DNA from: Parapedobacter indicus
GTDB taxonomy: Bacteria > Bacteroidota > Bacteroidia > Sphingobacteriales > Sphingobacteriaceae
DNA: 64,000 bases
Reading direction: 5' to 3'
Assembly: GCF_900113765.1 (NCBI RefSeq)
Contig: NZ_FOQO01000009.1
Span: 284,392-348,391, forward strand
The position numbers were made by a program, and so were the translations under genes. Under the pieces are notes generated by a model. The model searched no databases. It had not been told where the DNA came from and saw only the letters and a list, made by a program, of their open reading frames with translations. Of this stretch, positions 25,846 to 34,331 are shown piece after piece; position 1 is the stretch's first letter; each line of letters opens with the position of its first letter.

Positions 25846-28281
25846 TTAAATTTTCATCAGCCAGACTTCAGCCACGGAACATCCTCTCCCCGGTCCGCTC
25901 CCTTTCGACTCAACATGCCATTTCAACGAAAGCGTACCATCTTGGGTGGCCTCCCATGGAATATCAAACTCCAGAGGCTCGATCCGATTCGGAGGTGTCA
26001 GATAATTATGGACAGGGTAGTTGTCGTCTGCAGTAAGGTTGATTCTTTCCTCTTCAACATACGTTACTTTTACCCGGTACCGAGCCGTTGGATCAAGCCC
26101 GGTATAACGCATTTCCAGCGGAAAGCCATAAAGGGTTTGCATATAGGTCTTTGACGACACGCGCCAATCAGAACTGCGGGGAAATTCGATGCTATAAGCA
26201 CCCGCGTGGCCAATAAACGGCGTAAAATAACCGTTAGGGTCTTTCTCATAATCGAGATTGCGAACCAGATGGGGCTGGTTGGCTATATTCCCCAAATCGT
26301 CATAAAATCCGCCCGGACCGGGGTTTTGCCAATTGACGATGCCCGCGATTTCCTGTAGTCTTCCCTCTTCCGAGTCGATCTTCGATATCCGGTCAAACTG
26401 TGCCTCCAACCACAGACGATCATTTAACGGGTAATCTACCAGATCCAAATTTGCTCCCCGGATCGTGTCGATTGCAAAATATTTGCGAACGCTCAGCTGC
26501 GCCCGCGTACTCTGAAATAGTGCCGATGCCAACTCGAAAATCCGCAACCGCCAATCGGGCGAAATGTGTTGCTCCTTCGAACGATCTAAGATCGATCGAG
26601 CTAGATTCATGGAGGCCAAAGCACCTCGCTCACGTGCGCGCCGCAACGCCTGCATGGCAGACTCTTCCAATTGGGTTTCATAGATGAGCCTGCTCCGTGT
26701 ATAGGCATCGTAGTAAGACCGATAGAGTGCCTGCTGGAAACGCCAATTCAACAACATCTCAGGAGAAGCCGATGACTCCATCTGCTGAAACATCAGATGA
26801 TGACTATGCACCGTTGTGTTTGTAAGCAAGGGACCCCGCCAATTCTCCTCTAAGTTCAGGAGTCCATGTGCAAACTCATCCGCGTAATCGGCGCCGATAA
26901 AATAGCGGCTGTAATCCCGGAGAACATCCAAAATATCAGCGTTGGGATTCCAGCCCAAACTGCTCCAAATGATTTTATTTACATCGTCGTTGACGCCCTC
27001 GCTATAGGTAATAAACCCTTCGTAATTGGCCAATTCTGCGGAATGGAAAACAGCTGCTTGGTCAACCGGGCGCGGGTTAATGGGTTCCCGGTGGTGCGTG
27101 GCGGCGAAGGCGTAATCCCAGTCGGGCATAAAATACTGGGCATCCAGCGTATGGGTAATATCCGGATATCGCCGTATCGGATAACGCGGGGGGATTCGTT
27201 CACGAAAACCGTTAATATCCACATTAATCCAGGGACCGTGGGCGATCCCTGACAACCACGCAGGCTCTTGCTTAACCAGCTCAAGGAATTCGGTCATCTG
27301 TTCACCGCTGAAGCCCTGCGGGGATACCCAAATTTCCGCATCGGGATGGTATTTGTGCAGAATGGTGGCCATCCGCGCCAGGTATGAGAACAAGGCGGAA
27401 GGCTTTTGGTCTCCAGGATCGCCTCCGGGCACAAACACCGCGTTGATTTTCGGGACTTTGCTAAAAATCTCTTCACTTTCTGCCAATGCTGCCCTGACAT
27501 TTGCCTCCTCGCCATAGTCGCCTGCTATCTGGGGATACCATATCCAGGTATCCAATCCGTATTTCGCTAGCAGCTCGCCGACCTTCACCATCATCGTAAA
27601 CTGCGGTAAAGGAAACATCGGGCTGTCCGAGGCATCGTCGGTCTTCGGAGGCATCAATTCGATGGCATTGGTACCAAATACGATCAGGTCGCGGATATAT
27701 TGTTCAAACATCTCCACCGTAAACCCATCGTACGAATTTACTTTGGGTCGGTAGCCCAGCTGGTGGCCACGCATTTCTACCACAGGAGCGGTAGAGGCCT
27801 CCATATTGGCAGGCAACTGGATGACACCCTTACGTAACTCCGCTTTCCGGAGGAAATATCCGACGCCGAATAGCAAGCCCCGGGAATCGTTGCCGATGAT
27901 ATATAGCGCGCGGGACTCGGCGAGATATTGAATCTGAAAGCCATCCGGTTTTCCCACATCGTTGGCAGCAATGGGATTCCCCTGTGGATGATTACGTTGC
28001 AGGGATTCAGAAGTCCCGACGATGATTAGCGGGGAGGAATGATCCGGCGGCATCCGGTCTTCCACGATGAATTCCGTCCCGCTCCGTTTCGCTATCTCTT
28101 CGGTCAATAACTGTATGGCAGCCTTATCCTGTCGGCTATTGGCTGTATAATTAACAATTTTAGCATTCGAAAAATCCATTTCCGCTACCGTTTGCCCGGA
28201 GGCGATACGAACTCCCAATAACACAAAGAGGAGGTTAATCTTCAGAACAAGCTTGATCTTAACTTTGATTATTTGGTACAT
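25846..28281 (-). CDS. Putative secreted glycoside hydrolase with alpha-glucuronidase/hexosaminidase-like N-terminal domain
   Basis: An 811-residue exported protein with a signal peptide at 1-29 (SG/Q). Residues 30-155 look like the small alpha/beta domain that precedes the barrel in GH20, GH67 and related enzymes (AAIQLLTEEIAKRSG, ALYIIGNDSRGLLFGVGYFL). Residues 170-480 fit a (beta/alpha)8 barrel (MRGHQLGYRPKVNSYDGF, DTWIWYPQIAGDYG, FVPGGDPGD). A helical part and a beta-rich end follow (650-811). The exact family and substrate are not clear; a uronic-acid or hexosamine glycosidase is possible. The ATG lies 4 bases after a TAACTTTG box. It heads toward rocD, with no sugar-utilisation genes nearby. 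Confidence 0.6.
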   Translation of the reverse strand: MYQIIKVKIKLVLKINLLFVLLGVRIASGQTVAEMDFSNAKIVNYTANSRQDKAAIQLLTEEIAKRSGTEFIVEDRMPPDHSSPLIIVGTSESLQRNHPQGNPIAANDVGKPDGFQIQYLAESRALYIIGNDSRGLLFGVGYFLRKAELRKGVIQLPANMEASTAPVVEMRGHQLGYRPKVNSYDGFTVEMFEQYIRDLIVFGTNAIELMPPKTDDASDSPMFPLPQFTMMVKVGELLAKYGLDTWIWYPQIAGDYGEEANVRAALAESEEIFSKVPKINAVFVPGGDPGDQKPSALFSYLARMATILHKYHPDAEIWVSPQGFSGEQMTEFLELVKQEPAWLSGIAHGPWINVDINGFRERIPPRYPIRRYPDITHTLDAQYFMPDWDYAFAATHHREPINPRPVDQAAVFHSAELANYEGFITYSEGVNDDVNKIIWSSLGWNPNADILDVLRDYSRYFIGADYADEFAHGLLNLEENWRGPLLTNTTVHSHHLMFQQMESSASPEMLLNWRFQQALYRSYYDAYTRSRLIYETQLEESAMQALRRARERGALASMNLARSILDRSKEQHISPDWRLRIFELASALFQSTRAQLSVRKYFAIDTIRGANLDLVDYPLNDRLWLEAQFDRISKIDSEEGRLQEIAGIVNWQNPGPGGFYDDLGNIANQPHLVRNLDYEKDPNGYFTPFIGHAGAYSIEFPRSSDWRVSSKTYMQTLYGFPLEMRYTGLDPTARYRVKVTYVEEERINLTADDNYPVHNYLTPPNRIEPLEFDIPWEATQDGTLSLKWHVESKGSGPGRGCSVAEVWLMKI

Positions 28282-28285
28282 GTCC

Positions 28286-28293
28286 CAAAGTTA
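28286..28293 (-). promoter_or_regulatory. -7 box of the putative glycosidase gene
   Basis: TAACTTTG on the minus strand, 4 bases before the ATG at 28281. A TTG is present only 15 bases further up, shorter than the usual 19-21. Predicts a leaderless or nearly leaderless mRNA. Confidence 0.4.
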
Positions 28294-28358
28294 GCCCCCT
28301 CTTGCGTCCAATACTGTGCTATTTTTGCAAGGTTCTGTAGGATATTTGCTTTGTTAAA

Positions 28359-28856
28359 CTATCCCCCCATTTCGTCGGCACTTGGCCCGTAACTTCCAGG
28401 GATTGCGATATCCAGCAGACGCAGGAATACTCCGAGTTGTGCCCGATGGTGTATGGTTTGGGCAAAGGCGTGGCGGACCATGCCATATTTCGTAGTATCC
28501 AGGTAAACGACTTCGCCGCCGCGCATGATCCAGGGTGTATCCAACATAGAGGCTGATAGCCGGTCCAGCGCGGTCCGTCCTGCTATGAAAGATTGATCAA
28601 ACAACGCCAATAAATCGACATGGTTGTTCACAGGAGCCGGCTGATAACTTCCCGCGTTAAAGTCCAATTCATCTTGATCAACAGCAATGACGACCCAAGA
28701 AGGAATTTCTGCAACGTGTGTAGCCAGCTGCTTCAACGTCATGCTTTTGGGATGTGGAGACCAATCAAACCGGCTTTCCGGTACAAGTGCCAACATTTTA
28801 CGGGTAGTTACTGCTTCATTTTCCATTTCGGTCGAAAGTTCTTTAATGATATCCAT
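28359..28856 (-). CDS. DinB family protein
   Basis: A 165-residue protein with the four-helix DinB/YfiT fold: an N-terminal helix with Glu and Thr, LKQLATHVAEIPSW (about 41-54) and a late FAQTIHHRAQLGVFLRLL (130-147). The His residues at these spots usually make a metal triad (H48 and H136/H137 are candidates). DinB-like proteins are metal-dependent thiol transferases or of unknown role; this one is not DNA polymerase IV. It stands alone, upstream of and codirectional with the glycosidase gene. Confidence 0.85.
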   Translation of the reverse strand: MDIIKELSTEMENEAVTTRKMLALVPESRFDWSPHPKSMTLKQLATHVAEIPSWVVIAVDQDELDFNAGSYQPAPVNNHVDLLALFDQSFIAGRTALDRLSASMLDTPWIMRGGEVVYLDTTKYGMVRHAFAQTIHHRAQLGVFLRLLDIAIPGSYGPSADEMGG

Positions 28857-29156
28857 CTTTTTATGATTTGTTGTTTATGCAAAGAAAGAAGCAGCCGGTG
28901 ACAACCCTATGTCACGATATAATCCAACTTTATCCTGCTCAGGCATTTTGGACAAATGAACGAATCGGTAACAGAAATATCACCATCCGGAGCGCCGGAG
29001 CGCACAACGCGCACACTCCTAAGCCACCCGTAGCAGTCTGGTAGCAGTCTAATAGCAGTCAGACAGCAGGTGCACAAGCTGTTGTTGTAGATGGGCAAGC
29101 GCACAGGTAAAAAACGAAAATTTAAATATCTTTGATCCGTCCAATAAAATACCCAC
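28857..29156. other. 300-base intergenic region between divergent dinB-like and doxX-like genes
   Basis: No gene is seen. It contains three TAGCAGTC direct repeats at 29031-29038, 29042-29049 and 29053-29060, 11 bp apart, and a TATCTTTG -7 box at 29127-29134 that leaves 22 bases to the doxX-like ATG. The repeats could be an operator for the doxX-MFS operon. Confidence 0.4.
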
Positions 29157-29549
29157 ATGAAAAAGAAACATGTTACCGAGTTCTTTCTTCGGCTTCCCAT
29201 TGCGATGTCGTTTTTGGGCCACGGTTTGGTCCGGCTTCCGAAACTTGAAGCTTTTGCCTCGGGCATGGCTGAACAATTTGCCTCAACCCCGTTTCCCCAG
29301 GGCCTGGTGCTTGGATTCGGTTATTTGTTGGTCATTGCCGAATTTCTGATCGGTGTATGGCTCATCAGTGGGCGCTGGTTTAACTACGCACTGATGGCCG
29401 GATTAGCCACCATGACCGCCCTCATATTCGGAAGTTCGCTGATTGAAAGCTGGAATGCGGTGTCCGTACAATTGATTCACAGCATTTATCTTGCTGGCCT
29501 ACTGGCCTATTATAACATGCGTGAAATCACACAGGAGGCCCGCGTTTAA
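29157..29549 (+). CDS. DoxX-like membrane protein
   Basis: A 130-residue protein with four membrane segments (about 10-30, 48-68, 72-95, 103-120). LRLPIAMSFLGHGLVRLPKL near the N terminus and a final YLAGLLAYYN are typical of DoxX family members. The biochemical role of such small DoxX proteins is mostly unknown; some are linked to redox or detoxification. Its stop TAA overlaps the ATG of the next gene by one base (TAATG), so it is translationally coupled to the MFS exporter. Confidence 0.75.
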   Translation: MKKKHVTEFFLRLPIAMSFLGHGLVRLPKLEAFASGMAEQFASTPFPQGLVLGFGYLLVIAEFLIGVWLISGRWFNYALMAGLATMTALIFGSSLIESWNAVSVQLIHSIYLAGLLAYYNMREITQEARV

Positions 29550-30742
29550 TGCTTTTCGACCGGCAACCCGCCCCGACCGGCAGTGGCTTAAGTAAGCAAA
29601 CATTAGGACTGATGACGATCGGCGCCGGACTCGTTGTGGCCAACAATTATTATAATCAGCCATTGTTGGGCTTGATTGCCCGCGACTTTAACGTCTCAGA
29701 AAGCGAAGTTGGTATTGTGGCTATGTTAACACAAATCGGTTATGCAGCTGGATTGTTTTTTATTGTCCCCCTGGCCGATATGTTTTTCCGCAGGCGGGTG
29801 GTATTGACTATTTTCCCGTTTATCCCGCTTTCCCTGCTGCTGGCAACTTTTAGTTACTCATTGACCTGGTTGGCAACAGCAAGTTTCTTGATCGGACTGA
29901 GTTGCGTGATACCACAGCTGTTCGTTCCAATGGCTGCGACCTTGGCTACGCCCGATAAAAAAAGCTATTCCATCGGTTTGGTCATGAGCGGCCTGTTAAT
30001 TGGGGTACTCGCTTCACGCATTATCAGCGGAATAGTTGGCGAATACCTGGGTTGGCGCCACATGTTTTTTGGCGGTGCAGTCGTGATGGTCATTTATTGG
30101 ATTATCCTTATCCGACAATTGCCTGAGGTTGCTCCCGCTTTCTATGGCGGTTACGCCGCACTTATGCGATCGCTTGTCCACTACTTCCGCTCGGACCCTG
30201 AGCTGCGGTTGGCTTCCTGGCGAGGTGCATGCAGTTTTGCTACGTTTGCTGCATTCTGGACTACGCTGGTGTTTCATCTGGAAGGGCCACCTTTCCACGC
30301 AGGAAGCGGAATAGCAGGTGCATTTGGGATTTTAGGGGTTACCGGTGCGGTTGCTCCGGCCATCCTTGGCAAACGGATTGACCAACTTGATAAAAACCGG
30401 GTTATTGTCATTATGTGCGCCGTTTCACTGGCCTCGTGGCTCCTGCTGGGCGGTCCTGGAGCCGGCAGCTACCTGGCGTTGATTATCGGCGTATTGTTTA
30501 TCGACATGGCATTGCAGGCCATTCACCTAACCAATCAAGCTGTCATTTTTGCGCGGCATCCGGAAGCTACGAACCGTGTGAATACCATTTATATGACCAG
30601 CTACTTTATCGGTGGCTCTTCAGGTACTTTCATTGCGGCTTTAGCGTGGCAGTATAAGGGCTGGACAGGCGTATCTGCTGTAGGAATCGGTTTCTCGGTC
30701 TTGATGCTGGTCGGCCACCTCTTGTTCCGTCCGAAGGCTTAA
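29549..30742 (+). CDS. MFS transporter (probable drug/metabolite exporter)
   Basis: A 397-residue major-facilitator protein with about 12 membrane helices. The loop 2-3 motif A appears as PLADMFFRRRVVL (about 76-88). The start region NNYYNQPLLGLIARDF is characteristic of the family of short MFS exporters found beside TetR or LysR regulators. It is the second gene of a doxX-MFS pair and is followed by a TetR regulator 108 bases later, a common regulator-exporter arrangement. Substrate unknown. Confidence 0.88.
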   Translation: MLFDRQPAPTGSGLSKQTLGLMTIGAGLVVANNYYNQPLLGLIARDFNVSESEVGIVAMLTQIGYAAGLFFIVPLADMFFRRRVVLTIFPFIPLSLLLATFSYSLTWLATASFLIGLSCVIPQLFVPMAATLATPDKKSYSIGLVMSGLLIGVLASRIISGIVGEYLGWRHMFFGGAVVMVIYWIILIRQLPEVAPAFYGGYAALMRSLVHYFRSDPELRLASWRGACSFATFAAFWTTLVFHLEGPPFHAGSGIAGAFGILGVTGAVAPAILGKRIDQLDKNRVIVIMCAVSLASWLLLGGPGAGSYLALIIGVLFIDMALQAIHLTNQAVIFARHPEATNRVNTIYMTSYFIGGSSGTFIAALAWQYKGWTGVSAVGIGFSVLMLVGHLLFRPKA

Positions 30743-30783
30743 TAGGCTGCTTCCGTCATCCCACTGTCGTTTTCTACAATTCC

Positions 30784-30815
30784 TTTCGTAAAATAAGTTT
30801 TGGTTGTTACTTTTG
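30784..30815 (+). promoter_or_regulatory. Promoter of the TetR gene
   Basis: TTTC (30784-30787), 20 bases, TACTTTTG (30808-30815). The -33 box has one mismatch. The ATG at 30851 follows after 35 bases. Confidence 0.5.
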
Positions 30816-30850
30816 CTGACAGTGTTAACTTTTATATACAGCGTTACCAA

Positions 30851-31450
30851 ATGGGAATATCCGAACGTAAGCAACGGCAATTGGAACAAGTTCGCTCAGC
30901 GATATTAGCACAATCCTGGCAAATTGTAGAAGAAGAAGGTTGGGATGCGCTTTCGATCCGCCGGATTGCCGATGCCATCGAATACAGCACACCGGTTGTT
31001 TATAAACACTTTGAAAGCAAAGAAGCCATCCGGAGCGCCTTTTCACAGGAAGGGTATGCGCTGCTGGCTAGTCGACTCCATCAAGCAAAAAGAACACATG
31101 ACCGGCCTACTGATCAATTAATGGCTCTCTCTCAGGCCTATTGGGCTTTTGCGGAGGAACACCCCAAACATTATCAGATTATGTATGGGCTGGGCATCCC
31201 CACCTGCGAGATGGTCCGCGAGACACAGGAGATCATGGAGGTCAGCACTGTTTTTCACGGAACCATCGAAGCGGCCATACAAGAAAGCAAACAGCCGAAT
31301 GCCGATGTACATCTCAAAGCAATGACGTTTTGGTCAATTCTTCATGGGCTGGTAGCCATGGGGATGATCGCCGGTCCGGGGGATCCGCAAACCGCCAAGC
31401 GTATCCTAGAAGATGCCACTGCCGGATTTATCAAGGCACTGGTGGAATGA
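30851..31450 (+). CDS. TetR/AcrR family transcriptional regulator
   Basis: A 199-residue repressor-type regulator. The N-terminal helix-turn-helix reads ALSIRRIADAIEYSTPVVYK then HFESKEAI (about residues 33-60), a standard TetR signature; the remainder is the all-helical ligand domain with a WxxxHGLVAMG-like segment near 160. I chose ATG 30851 (MGISERKQ), because the longer frame begins with TTG inside the promoter. It follows the doxX-MFS pair and probably controls it, but no operator was identified with certainty; the TAGCAGTC repeats at 29031-29060 are a candidate site. Confidence 0.88.
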   Translation: MGISERKQRQLEQVRSAILAQSWQIVEEEGWDALSIRRIADAIEYSTPVVYKHFESKEAIRSAFSQEGYALLASRLHQAKRTHDRPTDQLMALSQAYWAFAEEHPKHYQIMYGLGIPTCEMVRETQEIMEVSTVFHGTIEAAIQESKQPNADVHLKAMTFWSILHGLVAMGMIAGPGDPQTAKRILEDATAGFIKALVE

Positions 31451-31535
31451 GAGAGAAATGGAAAGTGGAGAAATGGAAAATAAAAAAATGATGTCTAATA
31501 ACTAAAATCCAACGTCTAATATCTAATAGCTCAAT
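31451..31535. repeat. Short intergenic repeats GTCTAATA/ATCTAATA
   Basis: The 85-base gap contains purine-rich AGAAATGGAAA-type repeats and three TCTAATA copies close together near 31492-31530. Low-complexity spacers like this are common in Sphingobacteriaceae. No gene or promoter seen. Confidence 0.3.
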
Positions 31536-32168
31536 ATGCAATTACTAGAAACATTGAAGTGGCGCTATGCCACAAAAAAGATGAACGGACAAGCCGTTCC
31601 CCAAGAGAAAATCGATAGTATACTGGAGGCTGCCCGGTTGGCTCCCACCTCCTCAGGGTTGCAACCCTTTAAGATCCTTGTGATTACCAATCCGGAGTTG
31701 AAGGCAAAAATTCAGCCAGTTGCGTTCGGACAAACACAGATTGTGGATAGCTCCCACCTGCTGATATTTGCTGCCTGGGATAAGTATACTGAAGAACGGA
31801 TCGACAGCGTATTTGCCCACACGGCTGCCGAGCGTGGTATCCCTGTCAATTCATTTGACGATTACACCACGCGTCTGAAGAACATGTACCTCAGTCAACC
31901 CGCGCAAGTCAATTTTGAGCATGCTGCCCGTCAGGCATATATTGCTTTTGGACTTGCTATTGCGGCGGCGGCCGAACTTCAGGTTGATGCAACACCCATG
32001 GAAGGGTTTGACAATGCTGCACTCGATGCGTTGCTCGGATTGCCCGAACAAGGATTGAAGAGCGTCACCCTACTGCCTTTGGGATACCGGGATCAGGAAA
32101 ACGATTGGTTGGTAACTCAGAAAAAGGTGCGTACCCCGAAGGATGAATTAGTTCTGAAATTTGCTTAA
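31536..32168 (+). CDS. Nitroreductase family NAD(P)H-dependent oxidoreductase
   Basis: A 210-residue flavoprotein of the NfsB-like nitroreductase family, which reduces nitroaromatics or quinones with NAD(P)H and bound FMN. It starts LLETLKWRYATKKMNGQAVP (3-22), the typical RxSxRxF-like FMN-binding start, then APTSSGLQPFKI (36-47), the conserved PSxxNxQPW equivalent. The final LPLGYRDQENDW and a C-terminal RTPKDELV fit the family. Length is normal. It precedes a DsbA-like gene on the same strand, separated by a hairpin. Confidence 0.9.
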   Translation: MQLLETLKWRYATKKMNGQAVPQEKIDSILEAARLAPTSSGLQPFKILVITNPELKAKIQPVAFGQTQIVDSSHLLIFAAWDKYTEERIDSVFAHTAAERGIPVNSFDDYTTRLKNMYLSQPAQVNFEHAARQAYIAFGLAIAAAAELQVDATPMEGFDNAALDALLGLPEQGLKSVTLLPLGYRDQENDWLVTQKKVRTPKDELVLKFA

Positions 32169-32187
32169 ACAATTATTGGACAAATCT

Positions 32188-32222
32188 GGGATGCCAAGGG
32201 TCAAATTACCGCTTGGCACCCC
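32188..32222 (+). terminator. Hairpin between nitroreductase and DsbA-like genes
   Basis: GGGATGCCAAG pairs with CTTGGCACCCC across a 13-base loop, with one mismatch. No T run follows, so it is a weak terminator or an RNA-processing/attenuation structure ahead of the ATG at 32244. Confidence 0.4.
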
Positions 32223-32243
32223 TCTAATTAACATTGTACTGTG

Positions 32244-32954
32244 ATGAAAATTGAAATCTGGTCTGATATCGTCTGTCCATTTTGCTACATCGGCAAACGC
32301 AATTTCGAAACAGCATTGGCGCAATTTGATGAAGCGGAATTCGTCGAACTGGAATGGAAAAGCTTCCAGCTTGATCCCGAATTGCCAAAGGGCACCACCT
32401 ATGCCGATACCTATCAATACCTCGCTGAGCGAAAAGGACTGAGTATTGCACAAGCCAAGGAGATGACATCGAGTGTAGCTGCAACTGGTAAAAACGCCGG
32501 TGTAACACTGAATTTTGAAAAAGCGGTAATCGCAAACACATGGGATGCCCATCGGCTGATTCACCTTGCACAATCGAAAGGAGCCGGCACCCGTGTGAAA
32601 GAAGCACTGTTCAACGCCCATTTCACGGATGGAAAAGATATCAGCAACCGCGATACACTAGTAGAACTGGGCAAGAAAGCGGGCCTGGAAGAAACGCCGG
32701 TTATTGCAATGCTTAGCAGCGACGCCTACGCGCACGAGGTAGCACAAGACATCCAGGAAGCCCGGAATATCGGAATTCGGGGAGTTCCCTTTTTTGTGTT
32801 TAACCGCAAATACGCGGTGTCGGGAGCCCAACCCCCCGAAGTTTTTTTGCAAACCCTGCAAAAAGCGGTTGCCGAATGGCGTGCCACGAATCCGGATACA
32901 TTGATTAACGTGACGGAAGGACCCTCCTGCAGCCCCGATGGAACCTGTGATTGA
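32244..32954 (+). CDS. DsbA family (FrnE-like) thiol oxidoreductase
   Basis: A 236-residue cytoplasmic thioredoxin-fold protein with a helical insertion. The active site C11-P-F-C14 in WSDIVCPFCYIGKRN is typical of FrnE-type DsbA relatives, and GIRGVPFFVFN near 183-193 gives the cis-proline loop. There is no signal peptide. FrnE in Deinococcus acts in oxidative-stress tolerance. An unusual Cys-containing tail, GPSCSPDGTCD, closes the protein and could act in redox relay. A GTG at 32241 directly before the ATG is a possible alternative start. The next gene is a superoxide dismutase, so an oxidative-stress context is plausible. Confidence 0.88.
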   Translation: MKIEIWSDIVCPFCYIGKRNFETALAQFDEAEFVELEWKSFQLDPELPKGTTYADTYQYLAERKGLSIAQAKEMTSSVAATGKNAGVTLNFEKAVIANTWDAHRLIHLAQSKGAGTRVKEALFNAHFTDGKDISNRDTLVELGKKAGLEETPVIAMLSSDAYAHEVAQDIQEARNIGIRGVPFFVFNRKYAVSGAQPPEVFLQTLQKAVAEWRATNPDTLINVTEGPSCSPDGTCD

Positions 32955-33024
32955 AATGTAAATGAAATTTGTCACATTATCCATATAAATCCGGATTAAT
33001 CCATGGGTTTTTAAAACAAAACAC

Positions 33025-33032
33025 TAACTTTG
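33025..33032 (+). promoter_or_regulatory. -7 box upstream of superoxide dismutase
   Basis: TAACTTTG, 38 bases before the ATG at 33071. The -33 region is only T-rich (GGTTTTT), so strength is uncertain. Confidence 0.4.
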
Positions 33033-33070
33033 GTTGTATTTAAAGCTGTAAAATCAAATCTTTAACCATT

Positions 33071-33835
33071 ATGGCAACGACCAATAGAAGGAATTTTTTA
33101 CGTACAACCCTAGGCTTTTCTGCAGCAACTGTTGCTACTACAGCCTTGGGTGTCAATCCATTGAACACGTTGGTTGGATGCAGTTCTCCGACTTCCTCTG
33201 GCGACTCATCCGGTGAATCAAGCGGTGCCCCGCTCGAATTTTCACAGGAACCGTTGGGTTTCGAATACAACGCATTGGAACCGAATATTGATGCACGGAC
33301 CATGGAAATCCATTATACCAAGCACCATACCGGCTACATTTCAAAAGTAAATGATGCGATCAAAGCGGAAGAAATAACGTATTCCACACCGGAAGAATTA
33401 TTTGCCAATATATCCAAGCTATCGGCTACCGTACGAAACAACGGCGGCGGTGCCTGGAACCATTCATTTTTTTGGAAATCACTACGTGCACCCGTTGACG
33501 GCAACGCGCCATCCGGCGCATTGATGGACGCCATTAACGGTGCGTTTGGTTCTTTTGATCAATTTAAGGAACAATTTGCCGCAGCCGGTGCAGGAAGGTT
33601 TGGTTCGGGCTGGGCTTGGTTGGTGAGCGACAACGGCACATTGAAGATCGGTTCTACGCCCAATCAGGATAATCCGTTGATGGATGATGCGGAGCTGAAA
33701 GGGACCCCCCTTTTAGGGATCGATGTGTGGGAGCATGCATATTACCTGCATTACCAAAACCGCAGACCGGAATATATTGCTAATTGGTGGAATGTGGTCA
33801 ATTGGGATTTCGTAGCGGAACAGTTGAATGCGTAA
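33071..33835 (+). CDS. Fe/Mn superoxide dismutase, exported (Tat-like lipoprotein)
   Basis: A 254-residue Fe/Mn SOD converting superoxide to H2O2 and O2. Metal ligands are visible: H81 (MEIHYTKHH), H131 (WNHSFFW), D218 and H222 ([10 protein letters not shown]). Unlike ordinary cytoplasmic SODs it carries about 55 extra N-terminal residues: a twin-arginine-like RRNFLR (6-11), a hydrophobic stretch, a lipobox LVGC with C37, and a Ser/Gly-rich linker. It is therefore probably exported and lipid-anchored in the periplasm or outer membrane. Fe versus Mn is not decided from sequence. A strong terminator follows. Confidence 0.93.
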   Translation: MATTNRRNFLRTTLGFSAATVATTALGVNPLNTLVGCSSPTSSGDSSGESSGAPLEFSQEPLGFEYNALEPNIDARTMEIHYTKHHTGYISKVNDAIKAEEITYSTPEELFANISKLSATVRNNGGGAWNHSFFWKSLRAPVDGNAPSGALMDAINGAFGSFDQFKEQFAAAGAGRFGSGWAWLVSDNGTLKIGSTPNQDNPLMDDAELKGTPLLGIDVWEHAYYLHYQNRRPEYIANWWNVVNWDFVAEQLNA

Positions 33836-33848
33836 CCCGATTGGCAGA

Positions 33849-33900
33849 TAAAAGAACAAACCCCCGGCACTTAATTGGTTGCCGGGGGTTTGTTCTTTTA
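33849..33900. terminator. Strong bidirectional terminator
   Basis: Perfect 21-base inverted repeat (33849-33869 with 33880-33900) around a 10-base loop, GC core CCCCCGGC, flanked by A and T runs. It separates the convergent SOD and SRPBCC genes and can work on both strands. Confidence 0.9.
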
Positions 33901-33907
33901 TACGCTC

Positions 33908-34306
33908 TTAAGCCATTAATAATCTCAAACGATCTACCTGATGATCCACCAGCTGCTGCAAGGGTTTGACAGCCACCATTTTCATCATCATATTGAGATC
34001 TGCCTCGATGATCAATCGAGCAACGGTTTGATTATCGCCCTGTGTAGACAACTCCCACCGAAGGATCACGTCAAAAGGCGCCTTTTCCAATGGTATAAGT
34101 CTCACTTCACTATTTTCGATCCGACGGTCTATTCTGAGTGCAAGTTTCGCCATGTTTTGAACCGTGAAACGTGCTTCATCTCGTGTAGATGACCAATTAT
34201 AGATGGTATCGGGCATCAATTGCTCATGGTTGTTACAATCGGCTAAAAACCCATACACGTGGCCGACAGATTTGTCAATAATCGCTTGATTTTGAATAAC
34301 GGTCAT
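33908..34306 (-). CDS. SRPBCC (START/Bet v1-like) domain protein
   Basis: A 132-residue helix-grip protein. The start MTVIQNQAIIDKSVGHVYGF then LADCNNHEQLMP is the standard first strand and helix of SRPBCC proteins; the last helix (LKPLQQLVDHQVDRLRLLMA-like) closes the cavity. Such proteins bind hydrophobic ligands, and this small orphan form has no assigned role. The frame extends to 34375, but that would run into the pyrE stop (34332), so the ATG at 34306 was chosen. It is downstream of pyrE on the same strand and probably cotranscribed. Confidence 0.8.
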   Translation of the reverse strand: MTVIQNQAIIDKSVGHVYGFLADCNNHEQLMPDTIYNWSSTRDEARFTVQNMAKLALRIDRRIENSEVRLIPLEKAPFDVILRWELSTQGDNQTVARLIIEADLNMMMKMVAVKPLQQLVDHQVDRLRLLMA

Positions 34307-34331
34307 AAAAATAGATAGAGAATCCCGAAAC

